Of a DNA stretch of 64,000 nt, positions 12,329 through 22,915 are shown piece by piece. Source of the DNA: Diadema setosum (Eukaryota > Echinodermata > Echinoidea > Diadematoida > Diadematidae). The number at the start of each line of letters is the position of its first letter. Within the stretch, counting starts at the first letter, position 1. Made by a program: the position numbers and the translations under genes. Below the pieces are notes generated by a model that worked only from the letters and a program-made list of their open reading frames with translations, did not search any database and was not told where the DNA came from. The stretch spans positions 2,530,501 to 2,594,500 of the forward strand of contig CM067064.1 in assembly GCA_033980235.1 (NCBI GenBank). The letters are read 5' to 3'.

Positions 12329-13483
12329 ATGCCAGGGAACAGCAATGCAAGGGGACCTACCACAGCGGGCACGAGGACGCGCTCATTGCAACCTGCGCCT
12401 CAACCGGCGCCTCAACAGGAGCCCCCACAAGCCATCGGTATCCCAGCAACGCCGACGCCAACTCCAACCCCAGGCCCTGTGAATGTCCTGCCAACTACAG
12501 GTGCTGGAGATTCCGGGGACTCTCGTGAACAGACATCCTGCCCACCAACCAACCCCGACTCTGGCGTTTCTACCATAATGAACGAGTTGAAAGGCATGAT
12601 AACTGAACTATCCAACAAGTTGACAACGAAAATGGACTCGGTACTGCTGGAGATAAATACTGTGAAACATGACCTGGCCGAAACGAAAAGGTATGTGTCC
12701 GAAATTGAGGCAACTGTGAACTTCAACGCTGAAAAAATACAGTCGTTAGAGAAGGAAACCATACCTAACATAAATGAGTCAATGGAAAACAAAATAGACA
12801 ATCTTAATGAAAAACTGATATCGCTGGAGCTGCACCAGAGAAAGCAGAATCTCCTTATCTACGGGATTCCGGAGGACAGGAATGAAAATATCTATGATAC
12901 GATTGCTCATGTCTTCTGTCACTACCTCGGCACTAATTTAGAGGAAGCCCGGGCAATTCCAGTCATCAATGCCCACCGACTGCCCTCCGCCAGAAGAGAC
13001 GCTCAACCCACAGGGCCCCAGCCTATAATTGTCAGATTTGGTCGAATGGCTGACAGAAATCGTCTGCTACAGGCGTACGAGCATCCCCGAACTCGACCAG
13101 CCCCCGCCTCCCCTTCCGGAGGTCGACCGGACCCAATACGCCCCTCGAGTAACCAATCGACCCAATCCACTCCAGACGGCCAGCAACCCGAAAGCACGGA
13201 GAGAGCCGACAGTCCTACCCAGCTGGGATCCACCAGCCACGCCCGGAGCTATGCTGACAGCGTATCTCACGGATTCAACTTCGCCAGGGTGTCAATACGC
13301 ACAGATCTACCTGCCAATATGAAACGGGAGCGGGCACGATTAGCAACTATCGCCTATAAACTTCGACAAGAGAAGAATCTCTCAACCAGAATCCGGCTGA
13401 ATGGAACCAAGGTGTACCTTCAAACTCGTAAAGCAAAATCGAATGGAGTGCCACAGCAAAATTGGAGTGACTGGAAAGAGTAA
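12329..13483 (+). CDS. Orphan LINE-type ORF1 protein (L1 ORF1-like)
   Basis: The open frame extends 123 codons further upstream, but the ATG at 12329 (MPGNSNARGPTTAG) is the likelier start, giving 384 residues. A Pro/Thr-rich N-terminus leads to a coiled coil (about 85-175 from this start, with heptads such as IQSLEKETIPNINESMENK). An RRM-like core follows (QNLLIYGIPEDRNENIYD to IIVRFGRMADRNRLL), and a C-terminal domain (ANMKRERARLATIAYKLR, then GTKVYLQTRK). This is the layout of L1-type ORF1 nucleic-acid chaperones. An acid- and Pro-rich insert of about 70 residues separates the RRM from the C-terminal domain, which is unusual. No ORF2 lies within 4 kb downstream. The stop overlaps a donor-like GTAAGC. 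Confidence 0.75.
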   Translation: MPGNSNARGPTTAGTRTRSLQPAPQPAPQQEPPQAIGIPATPTPTPTPGPVNVLPTTGAGDSGDSREQTSCPPTNPDSGVSTIMNELKGMITELSNKLTTKMDSVLLEINTVKHDLAETKRYVSEIEATVNFNAEKIQSLEKETIPNINESMENKIDNLNEKLISLELHQRKQNLLIYGIPEDRNENIYDTIAHVFCHYLGTNLEEARAIPVINAHRLPSARRDAQPTGPQPIIVRFGRMADRNRLLQAYEHPRTRPAPASPSGGRPDPIRPSSNQSTQSTPDGQQPESTERADSPTQLGSTSHARSYADSVSHGFNFARVSIRTDLPANMKRERARLATIAYKLRQEKNLSTRIRLNGTKVYLQTRKAKSNGVPQQNWSDWKE

Positions 13484-16400
13484 GCTCATTTCATTCAAAA
13501 TGTATTCTACAGTGAAATTATATTTTAAGAAATTTGATGTCTGAAAACGTGTCTTTTTTTTCGTACACTGCAACCAAACAAAGAAAAATTGTGAATCTTT
13601 ATGTTACCCAAGATTATCAGCTTATTTATGGCTCACATAAGATTATCCATAAATGTAATATTGCTGTTTCTAATGCCAGGCAAAAAACAGCCTGAGTTAG
13701 TAGGTGACAGAAAAAAAAAAACTCAATTCAGGATGTATGAGGCACAAGACTCTTCGTCAGTATCTCTTTTTTATTCATACATCGGCATGATTTTTTTTTT
13801 CTTCAACATAAAGAGAGAGCGACATATGTTACTGCCAATCCAATCAAGAATATTGCTTAAATTCCGTGTGCACTTTATATGGAACTCTTATAGTTGCCGA
13901 TTAGTTTTTTCTTTGTTTTGTGTTGTTTTTGTTCTCAATGTCTCGGAATGAATTCAGTGGTACATTAACTCAATTTAAAACACTGGTATTTAGTTTACAA
14001 AGAAAAGAGAAACGTTTCTGATAAGCCCGATGTGACGCTTCTTACATGATGAACGAACGTTTCAACTTTAAAAGATTGAGTATTTTATTTGGTTTATAAT
14101 TGGTTAGTTTTTTATGGCGAAAAAGTGGTTTTGCGTAGTACAAATTAATGATAATTTCTCCCCCGAATTTCTATTATAGAGTAGTCAATAGGATGCTTAA
14201 TATGAAAGTTATCACACCCTTTAAAAATAATAATAATAATAATAATTTTTTGGATATACAGGGCACTAATGTCCGTGAGACAAAATGTATGTTATAATTC
14301 TTTGAAAGGTAATTCGCATATATATTCTCATTTGTTCAAGTATTCGGCGACTCTCTCGGGTTCACCCTCTGTATCTTGTCAATCTGATAAATCATCGCAC
14401 TCATCAATGCTACTTTTTCCCATTATGTTACAGACTAAGGGAGGTCGAAATGATATTTTGGTGAATTCATTGGAATTGAATACTGACTTTTTTCTCGGCA
14501 ATGTGTCATTTTTTTTTTCAAATATATAAAATTCCTTTTGTATGTGTGGCGGTCTACCCCCCACCCCCATCCCCGGAAGAGGAGGTGATTTTGCGACCAG
14601 GTTGTTACCGCCTGCTGGATGAATGATTATTTCAATCCTTTAAAAGGTCAAAGCCCGAGATTTTTTTTTTTTTTTTTGTGTGTGTGTATGTGTGTGTGTA
14701 TGTGTGTGCTAAGGTACAGCGACACTCTTTGGCTTGCCTATTGTGTGATGATAGAATAGACTGGAGATGCACTCCTCAGTATAATCCCCATTAATATGTA
14801 AATAGAAATGAGTGTAATGTAGGAATCATTATGGAAGTTTCTAGCAACGCCCACGTTGCCTGTTACACCATAGCCACTGTTAGCTGCCACCTTGTAAATT
14901 CATCCGTGACTGCTACTTTTCTTGAAAATGCACCCAATAATATTGTTTGTGTGTATGTGTGTGTCTGGCATACCGTCTCCCTTTCGACCCCGGGTGTCCG
15001 TTTGATGCAATTTAACAGCTTGCATTGCTTCTCCCTCTAAAATTGAGACAAAAATAATGATGGCTTTCCCAGTCAAATGAATGGATTAAAAGGCTGTTGT
15101 AAATTTGATGGCTCATGGTATTGTCGAGGCGCACACATCCTAACTTCCTCTTTTCTCTAGATGAGCGACTTGGAATTTCTTAGAATTGTGTTATCAATCA
15201 AAGTAACTCCATACCCCTTCAGAGGATGAGCCCAGATGTTAGAGGTTTGCAGTTTACATAACCCCATTCTTTTCTTCTAAAAATGCACTCCTTGCAGTGG
15301 ATGCACTCTATGGTACATCCAACTTAAATCATGGCTATTGTGTGTCTTAACACTGGAGTTGAGACACGCCCATCATGAATATCCAGCCCCCCCCCCCCCT
15401 CCCGTGTGATTTGGGATTCATTAGCCCCTATCCGATAATGAGGCCATAATGTGACAGGTTTACGCACTAAGCGTAACCCCATTCTTTGTAAAACTGCAGC
15501 ATTGTTTCCGCATGCACCCTGTGATATCTGGTCTCTAAGGAATTCTCTAACAACGGATAGCAAATTCTCGCACTTATAAGTGAAGTGCTAATGCGCTTTT
15601 ATCTCATGTCATTACCCTCTCCTCCTTGCATTTACAAATGAGTTGAAAGTACGCTTTTATCTCATGTCATTACCCTTCTTTTTTGTATTTACAAGTGAAG
15701 TGAAAAAACACACTTTCATCTTATGCCATTACCCTTTGCCATGACGCCTGTATTATTATGTGTCAGTCCCTCCTGTTCATTTATCGTGAAAACATTCCCT
15801 GGATCCCTTGAACTAAAGTAATTTATGTAAAGTACATAATTATCCCACACTGGTTTGCTCCGGTTTGTAGAGTACCAAAAGAGTCTGTAAACATACAGAG
15901 AGGTTTTATTACCAATACCCAATCTGTCCTTCCCGTTCTTTCCTGCCACCGCGATTCCTTGGCTATACCTTAGAAGTTGCATACTGTTTGTCATACAGTG
16001 CAATGCACAAGGTTTTAATGTTTTCCGTAAATATTGAGCACTATAAATGTACATTATTTTGTAGTAATGGTAAAGTTTTGAAATGTCTTTGAAACATTAT
16101 AATACGCTCTGGACCTTAAAACTACTCCCGATGTTTTATGTATTCAACACACAGGTGATGTGCCTTGTACTAAATATCACGCGAATGTCTATTGTGTATG
16201 GTCTAACCGTGGTACTTTGTTAGTTTTCTTTTCCTTTTTTTATCCTTCTCCTCCTCTTCTTTTCTTCTTCTCTCTCTTCCTGCTACCACAGATCCGTCTT
16301 GCAGACAAGTGCACAATAAATTGTCCCACTTGTATATTCAAAAGCCTTTCTTCATACTGTTCATTATACTCATAGCCACCAGGTGGCAGATTTCGGGTGT

Positions 16401-17583
16401 CTCGCTGGGACAGTGTGAGGTTTCCGGGGGTCCCTCGGGAATTATCATTTCCTTTGTCTACAGCCTTATTCTCATTTTGTTCCTATAACCTGAAGTCATG
16501 AGGTACAATTTGCACTATCCTGTTTGATACCTGTATTTTTTTTTCCTTTTTTTTGTGCGGATATTACTTCCCATGTTCATAGTATACATGTTGTCTGTTT
16601 CAAAATGCATTTTATGTACACTGTATAGTTCTTCTCCCCTTTCGCTTTCACTTAGTCTCAACAATGTTGATGTCACACGATAGGGACGCTAGCTTCCGGC
16701 TCTATGCCGCCCTCTCTCGCTTGCACTGGCGTTCCCTCTGATTTCCTGCACACATGGTATACTGCATACTCTTTGCATCCTCAGCATATCGTCCAGTACC
16801 ATATCTCTGTTACCTTTCTGTCTGATGGCCATTATTATAAAACGTTTTCGCCTCATTGATTACATTGTTATATTGTACAATTCTTGATTACCATGTACAA
16901 TACTTTAATCCTAAAACTTGAACTCATTTGTTTTTTGGATGTTATATATGAATGTAACTATTTTTTTTTCTTTTTTTCTTTTTTTCTTTCTTTCATTAAT
17001 CGTTCCGAAATGTTATATCCGAAACTCAAGAAAGATGTATTTAAATCCTCCTTACACATTCTCTTATGCTGTTAAATTTTCGTGTTATCATTGAAGGATT
17101 ATTATTCATTACAATTATTTCATCTAATATAATTCTGTTCCCCATCGTATTTTCCGTATCTGGCGGGAGCCCTCCCCCAAACACACTACAACATGTCTTT
17201 GTTATCCCACCTTCTTCGCTATAGCATATCGGCTTGCCTCTCACAATCCTCTTTATCCTTTCCAATGCATGTATGTCTTCTCGGAAGCCCACTGAGACAC
17301 TGGATTTATTCTTGTTACTGTGTTGTGTGTGTTCTATGTCCTTTTCTGTCGATTCTTCTCACTGCTCTTACTTACCTCATTCTTCCCCTTCTCGTTTCAC
17401 GTTCTACGTCTCCTCAGCGATCTTCTGCTTATCATGACTTTGACGTCACCCATGTTCGTAACTTACTACAGTGTCTTGCCACATTACGGCGACCGGGTAT
17501 TTTCTTGTATTGTCCACTCGTTCACTACATCCTAGTTTCGTTGATGACGCAGAATTTAAAAGATTCGTCTTGTATTCGTAATT
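13484..17583. other. No gene recognised; short tandem repeats and probable LINE A 5' UTR
   Basis: The 4.1 kb between the orphan ORF1 and LINE A contains an (AAT)n tract near 14226-14246, a poly-T/GT tract near 14662-14708 and a three-unit tandem repeat at 15570-15738. From about 16.6 kb the plus strand becomes pyrimidine-rich and probably is LINE A 5' UTR. No host exon could be supported. Confidence 0.5.
15570..15738 (+). repeat. Tandem repeat, three units of about 58 bp
   Basis: CGCTTTTATCTCATGTCATT with ACCCT occurs at 15594 and 15652, and a diverged CACTTTCATCTTATGCCATT at 15711. Each is preceded by ACAAGTGAAGTG-like words. Confidence 0.75.
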
Positions 17584-20500
17584 ATGGCTAATTTTTTGAA
17601 TGCTCCATTTTATTCCTTATCGAACGATGATTTTTTTGAATTGTTTAGGGACACAGGCTTAGACTCTGACCCAGTGACTGGGTCAACCAGTATACGAACC
17701 ACCCCCTACGATAATTTTGTTACCAATAGCCTGAACACTGCTACAAATGAATTGCCTTTTGATTTTAGTAATGATAATATCACCCATAATAAGTTGTGCA
17801 ATTATATTACAATGAATCAATACAAAAATGTAATTCATAATTTTTCTGAGGATACATTTTCTTTTTTGCATTTAAATATAAGGAGTTTGAATAAACATCT
17901 TGATGATTTAAAATTCTTATTAGAATCTGATGCAAGTCAGTCGCTATCCGTTATCGGATTAAGTGAGACATGGTTAGCTTCCAATGCAGAAAATTATTTC
18001 GCAATCGAGGGTTATAATTTATTTGTTAACAATAGGTCTGATAAGAATGGAGGGGGGGTTGCATTGTATGTAGCACGTTCCTATGATACTATTATTCATG
18101 AAGATATCTCTAGAATGGACAATATTGTTGAATCTTTGTTTATAGAAATTTTTATCCCAGGATGTAGAAATCTTATGGTAGGCGTTATATACAGACCCCC
18201 TAATTCAAATTCTAATGATTTTTTAGATTATTTTTCAGATCTGGCTAATTCACACGTTTTTCAAAATAAGGATTGCTTCTTACTCGGCGATTTTAATATT
18301 GATTTGCTGAAGTCTGAGCATGATAGTATCTCTAGTGAGTTTCTCCACACACTTTTGTCCTCGTCTTTTCTTCCGCTTATTTCTAAACCCACACGTGTTA
18401 CAGATCGCTCTGCCACCCTCATTGACAACTTGTTTTGTAATATTTTACCCCTCCCCGATTCTTTTATAATTCTTTCAGATATGACCGATCATTTTCCAAT
18501 AATGACTTGTTTTACACCTAAAACACCAGCTAATACTAAACCTGTTTCATCTTTTTTGTTCAGACGTAGAGTTTCACCTGAAAAGTTAGCTAGTTTTGAT
18601 GCGGCTCTCGAGAATGCTGACTGGTCAGGAGTATTTGGCAGCGATGACGTTAATATATCTTTTCATAATTTTATGGAAATTTTCAATCATCATTTAGATG
18701 ATGTAATTCCAAAACAAAGAAATAGAACAGAGTATAAAAAAACACCCAGGTTACCTTGGATTTCAAAATCAATTCTTCGTTCAATTAATAGGAAAAATCG
18801 TTTGTATTATAAGTACAAAATGGAAAAAACTGAGCGATCGAAGAATAGATATACATCATACAAAAATACTTTGACAATGATTTTACGTTCTGAAAAGAAA
18901 AGATATTATTCTAAGCAATTATCGAGATATAAGTTTGATATGAAAAACACCTGGAAAGTTTTAAAACAGGCCATGAATGTTCCGAGTAAAAACTCTGACA
19001 TTGATAGAGTTAAAGTGAATGATGAATTGATTAATGATCCCCTTTATATTGCAAATATTTTTAATACTTATTTTTCAAAAATAGGCGAAAATTATGCTTA
19101 TAACATTCCTGCAACAGAGACTCATTTTACTGAATTTTTAGGTCAGCGTAACTCTGATTCCATATTTTTCACACCAACTAACAGATTTGAAATTATTGAT
19201 ATAGTTTCCTCTTTTGAAAATAAACGTAGTTCTGGTTATGATGAGATAGATAATTTTGTACTTAAGGGTGTTATTTCCTCGGTTGCTGATCCACTTGCTC
19301 ATATATTCAATTTGTCAATTTTTAACGGTGTGTTTCCCGATAAAATGAAATTAGCTAAAGTAATCCCAATATTTAAGGCAGGTGATAAGTTTGAAATCAG
19401 CAATTATCGCCCAATTTCATTATTATCGTCATTGTCCAAGGTCTTAGAAAAACTCATTTATAAGAGAATGATTAATTTTTTGAAGGCACATGAGGTTATT
19501 ACGAATTATCAGTTTGGTTTTCGCGAGAAACATAGTACTACGCATGCTCTTTTGCATTTTGTTAATAGAGTTGTTCATGCAATTGATAACCATTCTCATT
19601 TAGTTAGTATTTTCCTGGACTTCTCCAAGGCCTTCGACACTATCAATCATGATATTTTACTTTATAAGTTATCGCATTATGGAATACGTGGGAAGGCCTT
19701 GGAGTGGTTCAGGAGTTATTTAGTTGATAGAAAACAATTTGTAACAATTAAAAACTATGATTCAGTTGTCAGAGAAGTCAAATGCGGCGTCCCACAGGGA
19801 AGTCTTTTAGGGCCGTTATTGTTCATTATTTATATCAATGATTTTTGTCGCGTATCCGACAGCCTCTCTTTTATTCATTTTGCAGATGACACAAATGTAT
19901 TTTTTGCCCATAATGATATTGATTTTCTTGTTCATAAAATCAACATTGAGTTGAAGAAAGTGACAAATTGGGTCAGGGCCAATAGGCTATCACTCAATGC
20001 TCAAAAAACGAAATATATGCTTTTTAGTAACACTGTTGATAGTTTAAGTATGAATATAGTATTAGATGACTCTCATCTGCAAAGAGTCTCACATACCAAA
20101 TTTTTGGGTGTCATTGTGGACGACAAACTTTCCTGGAAATCACATGTTGATAATGTTTGTAATATAGTATCACGCAATATAGGTATAATAAACAGATTGA
20201 AATTTCATATTTCACACAAATCATTACTTATGTTATATTCATCGTTAATATTGCCTCATCTTAATTATGGAGTATTAGTTTGGGGCAACACCCATCAGAA
20301 TTTATTAGACAAAGTGTTCCTTTTACAAAAGAAAGCTCTTCGTGTTATCTGTAATTCCTCTGTATGTTCTCATACAAATATGTTGTTTGCCTCCAACAAG
20401 CTCTTAAAAATGACAGATTTGTTTTTGTTCAATTTAGGGCAATTTATGTACAAGTATTGTAATAACTTGCTTCCATCTATTTTTGATTCTATGTTCCTCA

Positions 20501-20718
20501 AAAATCAGTCATTTCATAAATATCCCACTAGGCGATCTGGTGAATTTCATTTACCTCTTTTAAGAACGATTTTTGCTAAAAACTCACTTATTTATGTAGG
20601 CCCAAGTTACTGGAATTATTTGAATCATGACTTAAAAGATGCCCCATCCATATACTCTTTCAAGAGGAGACTGAAGTCTTTTTTATTGCAATCGTATGAC
20701 CCTACAATACTGAATTAA
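17584..20718 (+). CDS. LINE A: endonuclease-reverse transcriptase ORF, intact
   Basis: This single open frame of 1044 codons is a non-LTR retrotransposon polyprotein. An AP-endonuclease domain occupies about residues 95-310, with HLNIRSLN, LSETW (126-130), GDFN (235-238) and TDH (301-303). The reverse transcriptase spans about 590-860, with NYRPISLL (607-614), FLDFSKAFD (677-685), GVPQGS (735-740) and FADD (766-769). The C-terminal part carries the usual LNYGVLVWG block. The type resembles the Jockey/CR1 group. No frameshift or stop breaks it, so the copy may be young. No companion ORF1 lies directly upstream; the ORF1 at 12329-13483 is 4.1 kb away. Confidence 0.9.
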   Translation: MANFLNAPFYSLSNDDFFELFRDTGLDSDPVTGSTSIRTTPYDNFVTNSLNTATNELPFDFSNDNITHNKLCNYITMNQYKNVIHNFSEDTFSFLHLNIRSLNKHLDDLKFLLESDASQSLSVIGLSETWLASNAENYFAIEGYNLFVNNRSDKNGGGVALYVARSYDTIIHEDISRMDNIVESLFIEIFIPGCRNLMVGVIYRPPNSNSNDFLDYFSDLANSHVFQNKDCFLLGDFNIDLLKSEHDSISSEFLHTLLSSSFLPLISKPTRVTDRSATLIDNLFCNILPLPDSFIILSDMTDHFPIMTCFTPKTPANTKPVSSFLFRRRVSPEKLASFDAALENADWSGVFGSDDVNISFHNFMEIFNHHLDDVIPKQRNRTEYKKTPRLPWISKSILRSINRKNRLYYKYKMEKTERSKNRYTSYKNTLTMILRSEKKRYYSKQLSRYKFDMKNTWKVLKQAMNVPSKNSDIDRVKVNDELINDPLYIANIFNTYFSKIGENYAYNIPATETHFTEFLGQRNSDSIFFTPTNRFEIIDIVSSFENKRSSGYDEIDNFVLKGVISSVADPLAHIFNLSIFNGVFPDKMKLAKVIPIFKAGDKFEISNYRPISLLSSLSKVLEKLIYKRMINFLKAHEVITNYQFGFREKHSTTHALLHFVNRVVHAIDNHSHLVSIFLDFSKAFDTINHDILLYKLSHYGIRGKALEWFRSYLVDRKQFVTIKNYDSVVREVKCGVPQGSLLGPLLFIIYINDFCRVSDSLSFIHFADDTNVFFAHNDIDFLVHKINIELKKVTNWVRANRLSLNAQKTKYMLFSNTVDSLSMNIVLDDSHLQRVSHTKFLGVIVDDKLSWKSHVDNVCNIVSRNIGIINRLKFHISHKSLLMLYSSLILPHLNYGVLVWGNTHQNLLDKVFLLQKKALRVICNSSVCSHTNMLFASNKLLKMTDLFLFNLGQFMYKYCNNLLPSIFDSMFLKNQSFHKYPTRRSGEFHLPLLRTIFAKNSLIYVGPSYWNYLNHDLKDAPSIYSFKRRLKSFLLQSYDPTILN

Positions 20719-21541
20719 CCTCTTGGCCTTTTTTTTTATACTAACCTGTTTACTTTGTCCCCTACTTGAAGAATTAATGGTATTTTTCCCCTGGATGTTT
20801 GCAGTGTTGTCATCTATGCCATTTTTTACCCAAAGAGTCTAGTAGCTGACTCTCCGTGTGCTACTTCGGCTCATATATCCCTCTATTTTCTATGTTCTTG
20901 TCTTTCTTCAAGGCGTCAAAATTTCGCTTTCCCCAGTAACTATCTTCTGTTTTTCTCGGCATGCTTCTGCCGAAGATCGCTGTTTATGTTTATGTTTATG
21001 TTGTTTCTGTTGTTCTGTTACTGTTTCTGTCTCTTCTTTGCGTTCTTGTCTGCTATTTCGTCTTCAGTTCGTCAGTCTTGTCCATCCCGTTTTGTCCTTT
21101 ACAACCTTTTCTTTAGTAGTTGTCTTGCTGTCTAGTCTTGTTTTATGTTAGTTCGCGTCTATATAAATGTATTTATTTGTTAATCTAATTTCTAGTGGGC
21201 TTCCAGACTTCTTGCACTTTGTTATCTTTTTGTATATACGACGGTTCAATTTATCTTTTCGTTGATGTTCCTCTCCAGAGGGACCCACATACTACAAGCT
21301 CTGTCTTTTTAGTGGGTCCCTCCATTTTTCGCATTTAAAACAATGGTATACATGTATTTCGCTTTGATCACTTATGTTTCTTTCTTGCAATACAATGTAT
21401 GATTACTTTACGTCCTCAATTGTTATACTCTATTTTTATTACACTATGTTCTACTTACCTTATTTTCTGTTACCAAATGAAGTGAAACATATGTTTTTGT
21501 GAAAAATGAAATAAACTTTGAACTTGAACTTGAACTTGAAC
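17584..21541 (+). mobile_element. LINE A, non-LTR retrotransposon with short tandem 3' tail
   Basis: The element comprises the ORF at 17584-20718 plus an 820 bp 3' UTR ending in GAAATAAACTTTGAACTTG and further ACTTGA units at about 21505-21541, a microsatellite tail instead of poly(A). The 5' end is not defined; pyrimidine-rich non-coding sequence before the ORF is probably its 5' UTR. A second, decayed member of the same group at 23.3-25.0 kb ends with a related tail, which supports this 3' boundary. Confidence 0.8.
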
Positions 21542-21672
21542 AAAACACAGTTTTTTTGTTAAGGGTTTGATGATAAGTTGCCACTTCTCAAAGCCAAGAG
21601 CCGAATTTCACAGCGACCAAGACCCTTATAATAAAATTTGATTTCCGATAAGTCATCACAGTTCATTTCGAT

Positions 21673-21678
21673 TTTATT
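21673..21678 (-). promoter_or_regulatory. Possible poly(A) signal of the fibropellin-like gene
   Basis: AATAAA lies on the minus strand 158 bp past the TAA at 21836-21838. It would fit a short 3' UTR ending before the LINE 3' end at about 21541. In AT-rich DNA the hexamer is common, so this only weakly supports the TAA as the true stop. Confidence 0.3.
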
Positions 21679-21795
21679 TGATTTTCATTTCTTGCAGACC
21701 TATCATCGTGTTATCTTGTATATATCTAGATGTGACTTCTAAATCGTTCATTGCATCGCACACACATTATTTTACTGCACACACACAAACCACAC

Positions 21796-21832
<37 letters not shown>

Positions 21833-21833
21833 C
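21796..21833 (+). repeat. (AAC)n microsatellite
   Basis: Twelve or more AAC units directly past the end of the last avidin exon found. It may mark where the downstream part of the gene was rearranged. Confidence 0.95.
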
Positions 21834-21835
21834 CC

Positions 21836-22038
21836 TTACGTGGTGGCTTTCTTGGCATCAGTGCATGTTGCAACCCCCTGGGCGCTGGTCCACGTGGTGT
21901 AAAGCACCTCCTCACCATCACACTGTAGACACTGGCCAGACCACGAGGTGGTCGTATCGCCGGAGACGGCAGATACAATGAAGCTGAAGGCGGGAAAGGT
22001 GTTGTTGGGGTTTGCGTAACCAACAACTATACTTGGCA
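21836..22038 (-). CDS. Exon 15: avidin-like domain, C-terminal half
   Basis: The exon starts after the acceptor CACCCCAG with PSIVVGYANPNNTFPAF and carries TTSWSGQC and VLYTTWTSAQ, which match the TTWSGQY and NTQWLLTSG strands of streptavidin. W92 and W108 are therefore kept, while the positions of W79 and W120 appear to be Ala and Lys. It ends KKATT then TAA at 21836-21838. The TAA overlaps a good donor (CCAC/GTAAGG, exon end 21840), and KAT-T aligns just before the VG-x-D of avidins, so the last strand with D128 may lie on a further exon I could not find, or may be lost. An (AAC)n tract abuts the end. Confidence 0.75.
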
Positions 22039-22320
22039 CTGGGGTGACAGAAAAATGAGTGAATAAAAGTATAATCATTAGATGTTTCCAATTTTAACTG
22101 CGATGCTAAGACACAGAATTACACGTTACTACAGGAGGAAAGCGGGGGCAGATGCCCTATCCGTACTCATGAAAATCTCATATTTTGATTAAATGTTCAG
22201 AAAAAAATGAAAGTTCAGCTTCACACACACACACACACAAAAAAAAAATATATATTCAGCTACGAATATGCGATCAACCAACTTTTCTCAGTCCAATCCA
22301 AATTATATCAAGAGTCTTTA

Positions 22321-22327
22321 TTATATA

Positions 22328-22372
<45 letters not shown>
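22321..22372. repeat. (AT)n microsatellite in avidin intron
   Basis: TA dinucleotide tract with one GTA interruption in the 421 bp intron between the two avidin exons. Confidence 0.95.
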
Positions 22373-22374
<2 letters not shown>

Positions 22375-22459
22375 TATGCCTTATTTCCATTGGTATACAT
22401 TTAGCAAGGGATGGGGAGAATAAATATAAAAGAGAAGGAAACTGAAGGATTAGACGAAC

Positions 22460-22588
22460 CTGAGTAGCCTGTAAAGAGTGCCACATGAGTGTCGTATTCT
22501 CCGAGAAGTATTCCGCCTGAGGTTCGGCTTAAGATCAGTTTGTCATTACACCTGTTGTACCACTCTCCTTCCAAATCGCAGGATAGCA
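22460..22588 (-). CDS. Exon 14: avidin-like domain, N-terminal half
   Basis: This 129 bp phase 1-1 exon encodes LSCDLEGEWYNRCNDKLIL followed by SRTSGGILLGEYDTHVALFTGYS. It aligns with the first strands of avidin and streptavidin: C-x-L-x-G-x-W-x-N, then the G-x-Y of the second strand. By streptavidin numbering the biotin-contact N23 and Y43 are kept, whereas S27 is Asp and S45 is Thr, and there is an extra cysteine in the first loop. The acceptor is ATCACAG and the donor GTTCGT is a weak match. Confidence 0.78.
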
Positions 22589-22615
22589 CTGTGATAATTA
22601 TGAGAAAATGGATGG

Positions 22616-22885
22616 CGCTCGTTATTCCGGAGGTTGGTTTACAAGAAACTGAAATAAGATTCGTTAATCCGAAACACACACATTTCTCCTCCTAGATGTT
22701 CATTAATCCGCAAATGAATTGGTTGCGTTAATCCGAACATTTGTGGTTTTATACGGAAGGTTCGTTAATAATAAAAATGAAATCATTTTCGTTATTTCGA
22801 ACGTGTTATTCCGAAGGTGTTGTTCCGAAGGTGTAATCGGAAGGTTCGTTAGTTCGAAAATGAAATAAGGATTGTTAATCCGACT
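22616..22885. repeat. Degenerate repeat rich in GTTCGTTAATCCGAA words
   Basis: Variants of TTCGTTAATCCGAA, TTATTCCGAAGGTG and GTTCGTTAG occur many times. The ends (GAAACTGAAATAAGATTCGT at 22645 and AAAATGAAATAAGGATTGTT at 22857) look like direct copies. It lies just upstream of the first avidin exon in transcript terms. Confidence 0.55.
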
Positions 22886-22915
22886 GGACAGAAAAAGAAG
22901 AAAAAAAAATGTGTA

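Noticed and set aside
17193..17591. 132-codon frame just before LINE A ORF
   Set aside because: Leucine- and serine-rich because of pyrimidine-rich sequence; best explained as LINE 5' UTR, not an ORF1.
12329..20718. Treating the ORF1 at 12329 and LINE A as one two-ORF element
   Set aside because: 4.1 kb of unrelated sequence separates them and L1-type ORF1 proteins are not usual partners for this RT group; linkage cannot be shown here.
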